Source: Alteriqipengyuania_B sp035481675 | GTDB lineage: Bacteria; Pseudomonadota; Alphaproteobacteria; Sphingomonadales; Sphingomonadaceae | Assembly (NCBI RefSeq): GCF_035481675.1 | Contig: NZ_JAYJJW010000001.1 | Span: 868,001 to 932,000 of the forward strand | DNA: 64,000 nucleotides | Direction: 5' to 3' | Part shown: piece by piece, positions 25,754-33,947 of the stretch | How positions within the stretch are numbered: position 1 is the stretch's first letter | Layout: each line of letters starts with the position of its first letter | The notes under the pieces: model-generated | Told to the model about the DNA's origin: nothing | Seen by the model: only the letters and a program-made list of their open reading frames with translations | Databases searched by the model: none | Translations under genes and position numbers: made by a program

Positions 25754-25944
25754 GCAGCAGGCAACACCATCTGCAAATAGAGCAGAAACGTGCGCCTCGC
25801 CCTAATGCAATCAGTCTAGCTCCGCCGCCTTAGATAGATTTGGCTAGCACCATCCTATTAGCACATTCAGAATAATTTACACACCGAAGTAAATCGTTGA
25901 TGAATTCTCCCGTCGAAATCGATCGACACAACAGGAGAAGATCA

Positions 25945-26106
25945 GTGAAAAATCTTAGTCACACAGAAATGGATCAGGTTGCTGGAGGAGATCCGCTTTC
26001 GGCGCTTATTGAATATTTCACGAAGACGTCGACCGACGATTGCGTCACGACCTACGAATACAACGACAAGGGTCAGTTGGTTCGCGAAGTCACCACTTGC
26101 ACCTGA
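25945..26106 (+). CDS. Small double-glycine-leader peptide A
   Basis: 53 aa. GTG start at 25945 with AGGAG at 25932-25936, 8 bases upstream. Residues 1-15 read as a GG leader: LSHTEMDQVAGG, matching the LSxxE(L/M)xxVxGG pattern of peptides cleaved by C39-peptidase transporters. The 38-residue core begins DPLSALIEYF, a short amphipathic stretch, and ends with a hairpin-like segment between C33 and C52 containing TTYEYNDKGQLV. About 49 % GC, well below the neighbours. An ATG at 25900 in the same frame would add 15 residues but has no good ribosome binding site. Product unrecognised; I infer an exported, possibly disulfide-bonded peptide. Confidence 0.75.
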   Translation: MKNLSHTEMDQVAGGDPLSALIEYFTKTSTDDCVTTYEYNDKGQLVREVTTCT

Positions 26107-26131
26107 TCAGCTATTTGAAAGGAAACTGAAA

Positions 26132-26311
26132 ATGCAACTCTCTGACAAAGAAATCGATTCGGTCGGCGGCGGAAATCTAATCCCGTTCGTGGGACCGGTC
26201 ATCGAAGCAGCTATTCGTTACGTGACTGCAACGAGCACCGACGACTGCACGACGACCTACGAATACAATGACGATGGCCAGCTCGTCAAAAAGACTGTCA
26301 CCTGCACGTAA
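26132..26311 (+). CDS. Small double-glycine-leader peptide B (paralogue of A)
   Basis: 59 aa. ATG at 26132 with AAGGAAA about 7 bases upstream. Leader LSDKEIDSVGGG at residues 3-14 with G13/G14 as the likely cleavage site. The core starts with a hydrophobic stretch NLIPFVGPVIEAAIRYV (15-31) and ends with STDDCTTTYEYNDDGQLV and a TCT terminus; C39 and C58 have the same spacing as in peptide A (18 residues between). The last 26 residues are nearly identical to A, while the leader and amphipathic part have diverged. Starts 25 bp after peptide A, so they share a transcript that ends at the terminator at 26367. Confidence 0.78.
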   Translation: MQLSDKEIDSVGGGNLIPFVGPVIEAAIRYVTATSTDDCTTTYEYNDDGQLVKKTVTCT

Positions 26312-26366
26312 TCAAATCTGCTCTCCGTTTTGCCTTAATCGCGGGGAGAAAGATTCGCTCACTATC

Positions 26367-26399
26367 GGCCCGGCACCTTCGTGCCGGGCCGCCATTTTT
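26367..26399 (+). terminator. Rho-independent terminator after the peptide genes
   Basis: Perfect 10-bp stem 26367-26376 / 26381-26390 with loop CTTC, followed after 4 bases by five Ts (26395-26399). It closes the transcript of the two peptide genes and lies 1 bp before the end of the convergent aspS gene; in the minus direction no T-run follows the stem. Confidence 0.88.
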
Positions 26400-26400
26400 A

Positions 26401-28218
26401 TCAGTCGCCCGCGCGGTCCACGCGCTGGCCTTGCCCTGTATCGCCCTTCGGCACGTCCATCGTGCGAATGTGGACGTCGCGCAGCTGGCCCGCGCTGACC
26501 GGGCTCGGTGCGCCCATCATCAGGTCCTGCGCCCGCTGGTTGAGCGGGAAGGCAATGACTTCGCGGATGTTCGGCTCGTCGGCGAGCAACATCACGATGC
26601 GGTCGATACCGGGGGCCGAGCCGCCGTGCGGCGGGGCGCCCAGCTTGAACGCCTCGATCATGCCGGAAAACTCGGCATCCACGGTTGCCTTGTCGTAGCC
26701 GGCGATTTCGAAGGCCTTGTACATGATTTCCGGCTTGTGGTTCCGGATCGCCCCGCTCGACAGCTCGTAGCCGTTGCAGACGATGTCGTACTGCCAGGCT
26801 AGGATATCGAGCGGATCCTTGTTCTCCAGCGCGTCCATCTCGCCCTGCGGCATGGAGAACGGGTTGTGGCTGAAATCGACGCGCTTCAGTTCCTCGTCGT
26901 ACTCGAACATCGGGAAATCGACGATCCAGCAGAACTTGAAGCAGCCTTCCTCGATCAACCCCAGTTCCTCGCCCACGCGAGTGCGTGCGGCACCGGCGAG
27001 CTTTGCTGCGTCCTTTTCCTTGCCCGCGGCGAAGAACAGGCCGTCGTTCTCACCAAGGCCGAGTTCGGCATAGAGCTTTTCCATGCCTTCCGTACCGTGG
27101 TTCTTCGCGATGGGCCCGCCGAATTCGCCGCCCTTGCGGGTGACATAGCCGAGGCCGGCGAAGCCTTCCTTGCGCGCCCAATCGTTCATGTCGTCGAAGA
27201 ACTTGCGGCTCTTTTCGTGCGTGGCCGGCGCCGGGATCACGCGCACGCGGCCGCCGCTGCCGACGATCTTTTCGAACAGGCCGAAGCCCGAAGTGGTGAA
27301 ATGTTCGGTCACGTCGCTGATGATTAGCGGGTTCCTGAGGTCCGGCTTGTCGGTGCCGTATTTCAGCATCGCCTCGGCATAGGGGATGCGCGGAAATTCA
27401 CCCGCCGGGGTCACGCTCTTGCCGCCCGAGAATTCCTCGAAAACGCCGGCAAGGACCGGTTCGATCGCCTGGAAGACGTCTTCCTGCGTCACGAAGCTCA
27501 TTTCGAAGTCGAGCTGGTAGAATTCCGGCGAACGGTCGGCGCGAAGGTCCTCGTCGCGGAAACACGGTGCGATCTGGAAATAGCGGTCGAAACCGGCGAC
27601 CATCAGCAGTTGCTTGAACATTTGCGGGGCCTGCGGCAGCGCATAGAAAGTGCCGGGATGCAGGCGGCTGGGCACGAGGTAGTCGCGCGCGCCTTCGGGG
27701 CTGGAAGCGCCCAGGATTGGCGTCTGGAATTCGCTGAACCCCTGCGCGATCATCCGCTGGCGCAGGCTGGTGATGACCCGGTTGCGCAGCATGATGTTGT
27801 TGTGGACGCGCTCGCGCCGCAGGTCGACGAAGCGGTACTTTAGGCGCGTTTCTTCCGGATAATCTTCCGCCTGGTTCACGATCAGCGGCAGTTCCTCCGC
27901 CCGGCTCTGCACTTCGATGCTGCGAGCGAAAACTTCGATTTCGCCCGTCGGCAGGTTGGCGTTCACCGCCGCGGCATCGCGCGCCTTCACCTCGCCGTCG
28001 ATCGTGACGACCGATTCCAGCTTGAGCCGTTCCAGCACGGGCAGCGCGTCGCTATCGCTGTCCGCCACGATCTGCGTGATGCCGTAATGGTCACGCAAGT
28101 CGACGAACAACACGCCGCCATGGTCGCGCTTGTTATGCACCCAGCCCGACAGGCGGACGGTTTGGCCGACATCGCTCTTGGTCAGCTGTGCGCAGTTGTG
28201 GGTACGATAGGCGTGCAT
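26401..28218 (-). CDS. aspS: Aspartyl-tRNA synthetase
   Basis: 605 aa class IIb synthetase. N-terminal OB-fold anticodon domain (VRLSGWVHNKRDHGGVLFVD), class II motif 2 (PCFRDEDLRADRSPEFYQLD) and motif 3 (GGSAPGIDRIVMLL), plus the bacterial-type GAD insertion. The ATG at 28218 has GGAAAG upstream. Many alphaproteobacterial AspRS charge both Asp and Asn tRNA; this cannot be decided here. Followed by the peptide-gene terminator on the other strand. Confidence 0.97.
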   Translation of the reverse strand: MHAYRTHNCAQLTKSDVGQTVRLSGWVHNKRDHGGVLFVDLRDHYGITQIVADSDSDALPVLERLKLESVVTIDGEVKARDAAAVNANLPTGEIEVFARSIEVQSRAEELPLIVNQAEDYPEETRLKYRFVDLRRERVHNNIMLRNRVITSLRQRMIAQGFSEFQTPILGASSPEGARDYLVPSRLHPGTFYALPQAPQMFKQLLMVAGFDRYFQIAPCFRDEDLRADRSPEFYQLDFEMSFVTQEDVFQAIEPVLAGVFEEFSGGKSVTPAGEFPRIPYAEAMLKYGTDKPDLRNPLIISDVTEHFTTSGFGLFEKIVGSGGRVRVIPAPATHEKSRKFFDDMNDWARKEGFAGLGYVTRKGGEFGGPIAKNHGTEGMEKLYAELGLGENDGLFFAAGKEKDAAKLAGAARTRVGEELGLIEEGCFKFCWIVDFPMFEYDEELKRVDFSHNPFSMPQGEMDALENKDPLDILAWQYDIVCNGYELSSGAIRNHKPEIMYKAFEIAGYDKATVDAEFSGMIEAFKLGAPPHGGSAPGIDRIVMLLADEPNIREVIAFPLNQRAQDLMMGAPSPVSAGQLRDVHIRTMDVPKGDTGQGQRVDRAGD

Positions 28219-28417
28219 CTGTGAACTTTCCAATTCGGGGATTAAGGCGCTAAGGGCGCGGCCGCGTGATGGGCGCTCCCTACCAGCGGAACGCGCGCGC
28301 TAACAGGGCAAGCCCCGGCTTTTGTCAAGCTCGGGCGCGCCAGACTGGCCTGCGATCCCCCCGACACGGGGAGCAAGGGCCGATGGGCGGCATACCGCCC
28401 GACCAGAGAAAAGACCG

Positions 28418-29608
28418 ATGAAAATCCACGACCTGATTACCGATACCGAAACCCTCGCCGATCTCTGCCAGCGCCTCGCCAAGTCCGACTTTGTCGCCGT
28501 CGACACGGAATTCATGCGCGAGAATACCTATTACCCCCTCCTCTGCCTGGTCCAGATCGGCAACGAGGAAGAGGCTGCGGCGATCGACCCGCTTGCAGAC
28601 GGCATCGACCTTAAATCCCTGTGGGACTTGCTCACCGATAACGAGGATGTCCTGAAGGTCTTCCATGCCGGCGGGCAGGACGTGGAGATCGTCTATAATT
28701 TCACCGGCAAGACCCCGCATCCCATCTTCGACACCCAGATCGCGATGATGGCTATCAGCCAGAACGAGCAGATTGGGTATGCTAACCTGGTCGAAAGCTG
28801 GCTCGGCCTCACCATCGACAAGGGCGCCCGCTTCACCGACTGGAGCCGCCGCCCGCTGACCGACCGGCAGATCGAATACGCCATCGGCGACGTTACGCAC
28901 CTCGCGAAGATTTTCCCGAAGATGCTGAAAAAGCTGATCAAGACCGACCGCGGCCGCTGGCTGAATGCGGAAATGGACAAGCTGGCCGATGCGGAAAACT
29001 ATCGCAACGATCCCGGCGAGGTCTGGCGCCGCATTCGCGCGCCCAGCCGGAACGCGACCGTCCTCGGGCGGCTGAAGGCGCTCGCCGCCTGGCGGGAGCG
29101 GGAGGCGCAAGACAAGGACATCCCCCGCGGCCGGATCATGCGCGACGAGACGCTGGCCGATATCGCCAGCCATCCGCCCAAGAAGCAAGCCGACCTTGCG
29201 AAGGTTCGCGGCCTCTCCAACGCCTGGCGCGAGAACGACATCGGCCGGCGGATGATGAAGGTCCTGTCGAATGCCGAACCGCTACCGGGCGATGAAATGC
29301 CGGAGAAGCGTTCTTCGGGCCGCCCGCTGGGCAAGGAGGGTAAGCTTGTCGGCGATCTCCTCAAGCTGCTGCTGAAGATCCGCAGCCGGGAAATCGACGT
29401 TGCCAGCCGCCTCCTCACCCGTTCCGACGAGATGGAGGCGCTCGCTTCCGGCGAGCGGGACCTGCCGATCCTCGAAGGCTGGCGCTATGAAGTGTTCGGC
29501 AAGGATGCGCTGGAGCTGGTCGAAGGACGCATGGCCTTCGCGGTGGAAAAGGGCCGCCTCAAGATGACCCGGATCAACGGCGAAGCGGAAGAGGCCGCGA
29601 CCGCCTGA
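28418..29608 (+). CDS. rnd: Ribonuclease D
   Basis: 396 aa 3'-to-5' exoribonuclease for tRNA maturation. DEDDy residues: D29 and E31 in AVDTEFMRE, an aspartate in VFHAGGQDVEI, and the YAIGDVTHL motif. An HRDC-like helical region follows (about 220-290). The upstream frame is open, but ATG at 28418 fits the family N terminus. Divergent from aspS with 199 bp between starts, which must carry both promoters. Ends 4 bp before oxyR. Confidence 0.95.
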   Translation: MKIHDLITDTETLADLCQRLAKSDFVAVDTEFMRENTYYPLLCLVQIGNEEEAAAIDPLADGIDLKSLWDLLTDNEDVLKVFHAGGQDVEIVYNFTGKTPHPIFDTQIAMMAISQNEQIGYANLVESWLGLTIDKGARFTDWSRRPLTDRQIEYAIGDVTHLAKIFPKMLKKLIKTDRGRWLNAEMDKLADAENYRNDPGEVWRRIRAPSRNATVLGRLKALAAWREREAQDKDIPRGRIMRDETLADIASHPPKKQADLAKVRGLSNAWRENDIGRRMMKVLSNAEPLPGDEMPEKRSSGRPLGKEGKLVGDLLKLLLKIRSREIDVASRLLTRSDEMEALASGERDLPILEGWRYEVFGKDALELVEGRMAFAVEKGRLKMTRINGEAEEAATA

Positions 29609-29612
29609 TCCG

Positions 29613-30509
29613 ATGTCCACCTACCTGCCCACCCTCAAGCAGCTGCAGTATCTCGTCGCGCTGCATGAACACGGCCACTTCGGCCGCGCGGCGGAAGCGG
29701 TGTTCGTGTCGCAGTCGACACTCTCGGCAGGTATTCGCGAACTGGAATCGCTTCTCGGCGTGACGCTGGTGGAGCGCAGCCGGCGGGTGGTCCGTTTCAC
29801 CGGTCTTGGCAATGCGGTGGTCGCAAAAGCGCACCGCGTGCTGCGCGAGGCCGAGGAATTGTCCGATCTGGTTCAGGCCGCCGGCGCGCCGCTGTCGGGC
29901 GAAATGCGCCTCAGCGTGATCCCCACCATCGCGCCCTTTGTGCTTCCGCGCCTGCTGCCGCGCCTCAAGAAGGAACGGCCCGGCCTCAAGCTGTTCCTGC
30001 GCGAGGAACCGAGTGCCGCGGCAATGGAATCGCTCCAGCACGGGCGCGCGGATTGCGTGCTGCTGGCCCTGCCCTACCCAATCGGCGAGGCGGCATACGA
30101 GGAGATCGAGGACGACCGCCTGTTCGCCGCCTTTCCCGAAGGCCAGCCGGGCAATCTGCCAGACGAGGTCGATCCCGCGATCATCGAGGAAGGCACGCTG
30201 CTGCTGCTGGAAGACGGGCACTGCCTGAAGGACCATGCCCTTGCCGCCTGCAACCGCCCCGAACTGCGCGCCAGCGCAACGATGATCGGCACCAGCCTGC
30301 ACACGCTGGTGCAGATGGTCGACAATGGGCTCGGCGTCACGATGCTGCCCGAAATGGCCATCGATGCCGGTATCCTGCACGAAACCAGCGTAGTTGCCCG
30401 TCCGCTGGAAGGCGACGGCGCAGTGCGCCATATCGCCCTCGTCTGGCGCAAGAACTCGCCGCGCGAGGACGATTTCCGCCTGCTGGCCGAAGAGTTACGC
30501 GCGGGGTAA
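29613..30509 (+). CDS. oxyR: Hydrogen peroxide-sensing LysR regulator OxyR
   Basis: 298 aa LysR-type regulator. N-terminal winged helix (LKQLQYLVALHEHGHFGRAA, then VFVSQSTLSAGIRELE) and an effector domain with the redox cysteine pair C204 and C213 in DGHCLKDHALAAC, the same spacing as C199/C208 of E. coli OxyR. This makes peroxide-sensing OxyR the clear call rather than a generic LysR protein. It follows rnd by 4 bp, so the two are likely co-transcribed; regulated targets are not visible nearby. Confidence 0.94.
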   Translation: MSTYLPTLKQLQYLVALHEHGHFGRAAEAVFVSQSTLSAGIRELESLLGVTLVERSRRVVRFTGLGNAVVAKAHRVLREAEELSDLVQAAGAPLSGEMRLSVIPTIAPFVLPRLLPRLKKERPGLKLFLREEPSAAAMESLQHGRADCVLLALPYPIGEAAYEEIEDDRLFAAFPEGQPGNLPDEVDPAIIEEGTLLLLEDGHCLKDHALAACNRPELRASATMIGTSLHTLVQMVDNGLGVTMLPEMAIDAGILHETSVVARPLEGDGAVRHIALVWRKNSPREDDFRLLAEELRAG

Positions 30510-30587
30510 GCACACCTGTGCATTAACCTTTTGTCAGCCCCGATCCTGCTATTCCGGAGCGTGGGGTAGCACAGGGGCTAAGGGCAC

Positions 30588-30950
30588 ATGCGTTCGTACA
30601 ATCGCTTCACGACCGATCACACGGTCCATTTCGAGACCGAAAATCAAAGCGGCAGTGCCGCGCTCTACAACTTGTCGAGCGGCGGTTGCATGATCGAATT
30701 GTCGGACACCGAAGCCGAGGAAGGCGCACCGCTGATCGTGACGCTGAAGGAAGGCGTCGAGATGCCCGGCCATATCGTTTGGCGGATCGGCAAGAATGCC
30801 GGAATCAAGTTCGAAATGCCGCTGCATACCAAGGTGGTCGAAACCTTCGGATACGACGAGGACGAAGTGTTCGACCGCAACGATCCGCGCGACCGCTTCG
30901 GCATCCCGCTGGTCGAAACCCGCAAGACCGGTTCAGGCTACATGGGCTGA
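30588..30950 (+). CDS. PilZ domain protein
   Basis: 120 aa single PilZ domain. Both c-di-GMP motifs are present: RSYNR (RxxxR, residues 2-6) and NLSSGG (NxSxxG, residues 28-33), so binding is likely. The C-terminal tail (about residues 85-120) is extra and charged. A TTAAC element lies at 30523, upstream. Its last 13 bp overlap the convergent DUF6151 gene. It may read out c-di-GMP made or degraded by the GGDEF-EAL protein at 36270 (inference). Confidence 0.87.
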   Translation: MRSYNRFTTDHTVHFETENQSGSAALYNLSSGGCMIELSDTEAEEGAPLIVTLKEGVEMPGHIVWRIGKNAGIKFEMPLHTKVVETFGYDEDEVFDRNDPRDRFGIPLVETRKTGSGYMG

Positions 30951-31576
30951 CCGGAAGCCGCCCGGCTTTCGCAGAACCCGCGTGCGCGCGAGTCGGCCAG
31001 TTTCCGTTCTTCTCCGGTGAGCAGGTGTGGCCGCGCGATCGGCCGGCCCTCCGCATCGAAAAACGCCCCCGTTCGGCCCTTTCGCTGCCATTTGTCGCGC
31101 AGGATCCGGCCGAATGCCCGCGCGACCATCTTCAGCGCGCCGCCTGTTTTCAATCCCGACGTGTCCCCGCAACCGCTCTCCGTGAACACATGCACCGGGC
31201 CATCGGCCGCAGCGGGCTTCTTGCCTTTCAACGGATAGGCGATCAGCGAGAGGAACGGCCACTTGCCGTCCATCATCGTGTTGGCGATCGGGGTACGGCA
31301 CTCGCGGCAATACCAGCGCAGCAGCTTGCCGTCCGTCACGCGGACACTGGCGAGGCTTTCCTCGCCCTTCCCGATTTGCAGGCCGAAGGCGCGGGTCTGC
31401 ACCAACGGCGTTCCCGCATGATCGTCCAGCACGTCATCGCCCTTGTCGAGGTGATGCACGAATGCCTGGCAATCGCGGCAATGGCACACGAGCCAGCTTC
31501 CCTCCGCCGCCGCTTCGGCGGACAGCGTTCCGCCGACCGCACCGCAATCGCATTCGAGGATCAGGTCGCCGGCCAT
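30938..31576 (-). CDS. DUF6151 / GFA-like zinc-binding protein
   Basis: 212 aa. Cysteine pairs typical of a GFA-like zinc fold: CDCGA near residue 9, CHCRDCQAF near 31 and CRECRTPIANT near 90. The C-terminal part (SGCGDTSGLKTGG, LRDKWQRKGR) belongs to the DUF6151 pattern. No reaction is established for this family. Gene ends 4 bp ahead of the pgsA stop in the same direction, so they form a short operon. Confidence 0.8.
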   Translation of the reverse strand: MAGDLILECDCGAVGGTLSAEAAAEGSWLVCHCRDCQAFVHHLDKGDDVLDDHAGTPLVQTRAFGLQIGKGEESLASVRVTDGKLLRWYCRECRTPIANTMMDGKWPFLSLIAYPLKGKKPAAADGPVHVFTESGCGDTSGLKTGGALKMVARAFGRILRDKWQRKGRTGAFFDAEGRPIARPHLLTGEERKLADSRARGFCESRAASGQPM

Positions 31577-31580
31577 AAGT

Positions 31581-32174
31581 TCAGTCCATGTGCTTGAGGC
31601 CGACCCGCAGGTAATCCCAGCCGGTGATGACCGTAAGGATTGCTGCGGCCCACAGGCTCCAGAGCCCGACCATGTGCGGCACGTTGAAAGTGAATTCGCC
31701 CAGCGTCATCATCCAGCGCGGCAAGCCGCCTGCAAGTATCAGCGAGCCGAGCGATAGCATCTGGAAGGTCGTCTTCCACTTGGCGAGGCGACTGACCGGG
31801 ACCGAAACCTGTATGCCGCCGAGGAATTCGCGCAGGCCGCTTACCGCGATTTCGCGGATCAGGATGACCAGCCCGGCGATGACGTGGAAGTCGCCCACCA
31901 GCGGCCCGCGCAGCCAGCCTTGCGCCGTCAGCACCAGGATGACGGCGGCAACCATGATCTTGTCGGCGATGGGATCGAGGAAGGCACCCAGCTTGCTGAC
32001 CGTGCCGCTCGAGCGCGCCAGCATCCCGTCGAAGTAATCCGTGATGCCCATCAGGCTGTAGAGACCGAAGGCGAGCAGGTAACCCAGCTCCCACCCCGGC
32101 CACCACAGCAGCGCGACGAGAAACGGCACCGCAAAGATGCGGCTCATGGTGAGGATGTTCGGCAGGGACAGCAT
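31581..32174 (-). CDS. pgsA: CDP-diacylglycerol-glycerol-3-phosphate 3-phosphatidyltransferase
   Basis: 197 aa, about six membrane helices. CDP-alcohol phosphatidyltransferase motif is intact: DYFDGMLARSSGTVSKLGAF followed by LDPIADK (D-G-x2-A-R ... G-x3-D-x3-D). It commits CDP-diacylglycerol to phosphatidylglycerol. Located 4 bp upstream of the DUF6151 gene; convergent or divergent partners are unrelated. Its substrate CDP-diacylglycerol comes from CdsA at 58537. Confidence 0.94.
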   Translation of the reverse strand: MLSLPNILTMSRIFAVPFLVALLWWPGWELGYLLAFGLYSLMGITDYFDGMLARSSGTVSKLGAFLDPIADKIMVAAVILVLTAQGWLRGPLVGDFHVIAGLVILIREIAVSGLREFLGGIQVSVPVSRLAKWKTTFQMLSLGSLILAGGLPRWMMTLGEFTFNVPHMVGLWSLWAAAILTVITGWDYLRVGLKHMD

Positions 32175-32287
32175 CGGCTGCCACCCCTAGCGCGCCAGAC
32201 CGCCGGGCAAAAGCCGCGAGTAATCACTTGTCCCGCGTCATCTTGCCGCTACGGTCCCGCACACTTCAGGGGCTACCAAGGGCGCGC

Positions 32288-33619
32288 ATGTCGACCACAA
32301 CCGAACTCTTGCGCGCACGGCGTTTCCTGCCGCTGTTTGTCACCCAGCTGTTCAACGCCTTCAACGACAATGTCTACAAGACGACGATGGTCCTCTTCGT
32401 CGTCTACACCGTCTATAATTCGGCGGAGACGGAGACGATGTTCTCCAGCCTCGCCTCGGGCCTGTTCATCCTGCCCTTCTTCCTGTTGTCCGCCCTTGCC
32501 GGCCAGCTCGCCGACCTGCGCGACAAGGCGCGGCTGATCCGGCGGATCAAGTTTGCCGAGATCCTGCTGATGTCGGTGGGCGCGGTCGGCCTGTTCCTGG
32601 CCTGGCGCGGTATTGCGGTGGACACGGTGGCGATCCCGCTGCTGCTCGCGACCCTGTTCGGCACCGGGGTGCAATCGGCATTCTTCGGGCCGATCAAGTA
32701 CGCGATCCTGCCCCAGCACCTGAAGCCGGAGGAAGTGCTGGCGGGCACAGGCCTGGTCGAGGCCGGGACCTATATCGCCATCATGGGCGGCGTCATCCTT
32801 GCCGGCCTGCTGTCGGAATCGATCGAAATCGCGGCCTTCGCCATCATCGCCTTCGCGCTGATCGGTTATGCCGTGTCGCGCCAGGTGCCCACCGCCCCGC
32901 CCATGGGCACGCAGGAAACGATCGACTTCAATCCCTTTACCTCCTCATGGCGACTGGTGCGCGACACCGTCCACAACCGCGAGGTGTGGTTCGCCATCCT
33001 CGCCATCAGCTTCTTCTGGACCATCGGCAGCGTGCTGTTCATCCAGTTCCCCCCGCTGGCGAAGAACGTCCTGATGGCCGATCCGAAGGTGGCGAGCCTG
33101 TTCCTCGTTTTCTTCTCCATCGGCGTGGCGATCGGCTCAGTCGCGGTAAACATGCTCCTGAAAGGCGAGGTTTCCGCCCGCTACGCGCCGGCGTCGGTCG
33201 CCGCGATGGGCGCGATGGTGGCCGTGTTCTACTTCGTGTGCCGGGCGTGGAATGCCGGGCTGCGCAGCCAGGAACTGATGGATGTATCCACCTTCCTCTC
33301 CTACCCGCTGGCGTGGGTGGTGTTGGGGAGCCTGCTGCTGATCGCGATCTTCGGCGGGATGTTCGTGGTGCCGCTCTACGCGTTCCTCACCACGCGCGTG
33401 CCCGCGAATGTCACCAGCCGGACGGTCGCGGCGAACAACATCGTCAATTCCGGTGCGATGGTCGTCGGATCGCTGCTGGCGTTTGCCCTGAGCACGATCG
33501 GCGTTCCGCTGGCCGAGCAGGTCCTGCTGTCGAGCGCAATGTGTCTCGTTTCGATCTGGCTCGGCTATCGGCTGCTGGTGGCCGAGCGCGCTGCCCGGCC
33601 TGCCGGTCAGGCGATATAG
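32288..33619 (+). CDS. MFS transporter, LplT-like (lysophospholipid)
   Basis: 443 aa with about twelve membrane helices. The N terminus FLPLFVTQLFNAFNDNVYKT matches LplT and the transporter half of LplT-PlsC-Aas fusions; GPIKYAILPQHL and VEAGTYIAIMGGVILAG are further family landmarks. No acyltransferase domain is fused and none lies next to it. The start ATG at 32288 is preferred over earlier in-frame codons. Predicted to flip or import lysophospholipids; the substrate is inferred from family only. Confidence 0.85.
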   Translation: MSTTTELLRARRFLPLFVTQLFNAFNDNVYKTTMVLFVVYTVYNSAETETMFSSLASGLFILPFFLLSALAGQLADLRDKARLIRRIKFAEILLMSVGAVGLFLAWRGIAVDTVAIPLLLATLFGTGVQSAFFGPIKYAILPQHLKPEEVLAGTGLVEAGTYIAIMGGVILAGLLSESIEIAAFAIIAFALIGYAVSRQVPTAPPMGTQETIDFNPFTSSWRLVRDTVHNREVWFAILAISFFWTIGSVLFIQFPPLAKNVLMADPKVASLFLVFFSIGVAIGSVAVNMLLKGEVSARYAPASVAAMGAMVAVFYFVCRAWNAGLRSQELMDVSTFLSYPLAWVVLGSLLLIAIFGGMFVVPLYAFLTTRVPANVTSRTVAANNIVNSGAMVVGSLLAFALSTIGVPLAEQVLLSSAMCLVSIWLGYRLLVAERAARPAGQAI

Positions 33620-33810
33620 GCGGATACGCCGAACAGGCAGGCGCAATAGGCCATCATGAAATGGCGGATGTCTTCCGCTTCGATCCGCCAGGGCATGCGG
33701 CTCGGCACGGGCTCTGCCTCCTCGCCGCTGCAAGCGAAGACATGCGGCGGCAGGCTGGCGCGGAACGGGTGGCGGGCGGCTTCGGTGGTTAGGGTGAGTG
33801 AGCGTCTCAT
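33607..33810 (-). CDS. Small hypothetical membrane protein
   Basis: 67 aa, overlapping the end of the transporter gene by 13 bp. The C terminus is a short hydrophobic helix HFMMAYCACLFGVSAYIA with two cysteines; the N-terminal part is polar (RSLTLTTEAARHPFRASLPP). The frame and composition look protein-like rather than a shadow. No clear ribosome binding site is seen at the ATG. Family unknown. Upstream lies an inverted repeat around TTAACG (33815-33834). Confidence 0.55.
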   Translation of the reverse strand: MRRSLTLTTEAARHPFRASLPPHVFACSGEEAEPVPSRMPWRIEAEDIRHFMMAYCACLFGVSAYIA

Positions 33811-33947
33811 AGCGAAGGTGTTAACGCCTTCTTTACGATAATGGCCACGGCAGGAAATCCACCGTCGCAGGACGGGACATTAAGGCTGATCGTTCACGCT
33901 GAAGATGTCGGATTGCCGTTGCGAAGGGGCGGCGCTAGGGCGCTGGC

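Noticed and set aside
25754..25900. A third, decayed peptide copy upstream of peptide A
   Set aside because: Translated in all frames by eye, no trace of the TTYEYND-GQLV core or GG leader.
25900..25944. ATG at 25900 as start of peptide A
   Set aside because: It would add 15 polar residues before the GG leader and lacks a Shine-Dalgarno; GTG 25945 has AGGAG at the right distance and gives the standard leader length.
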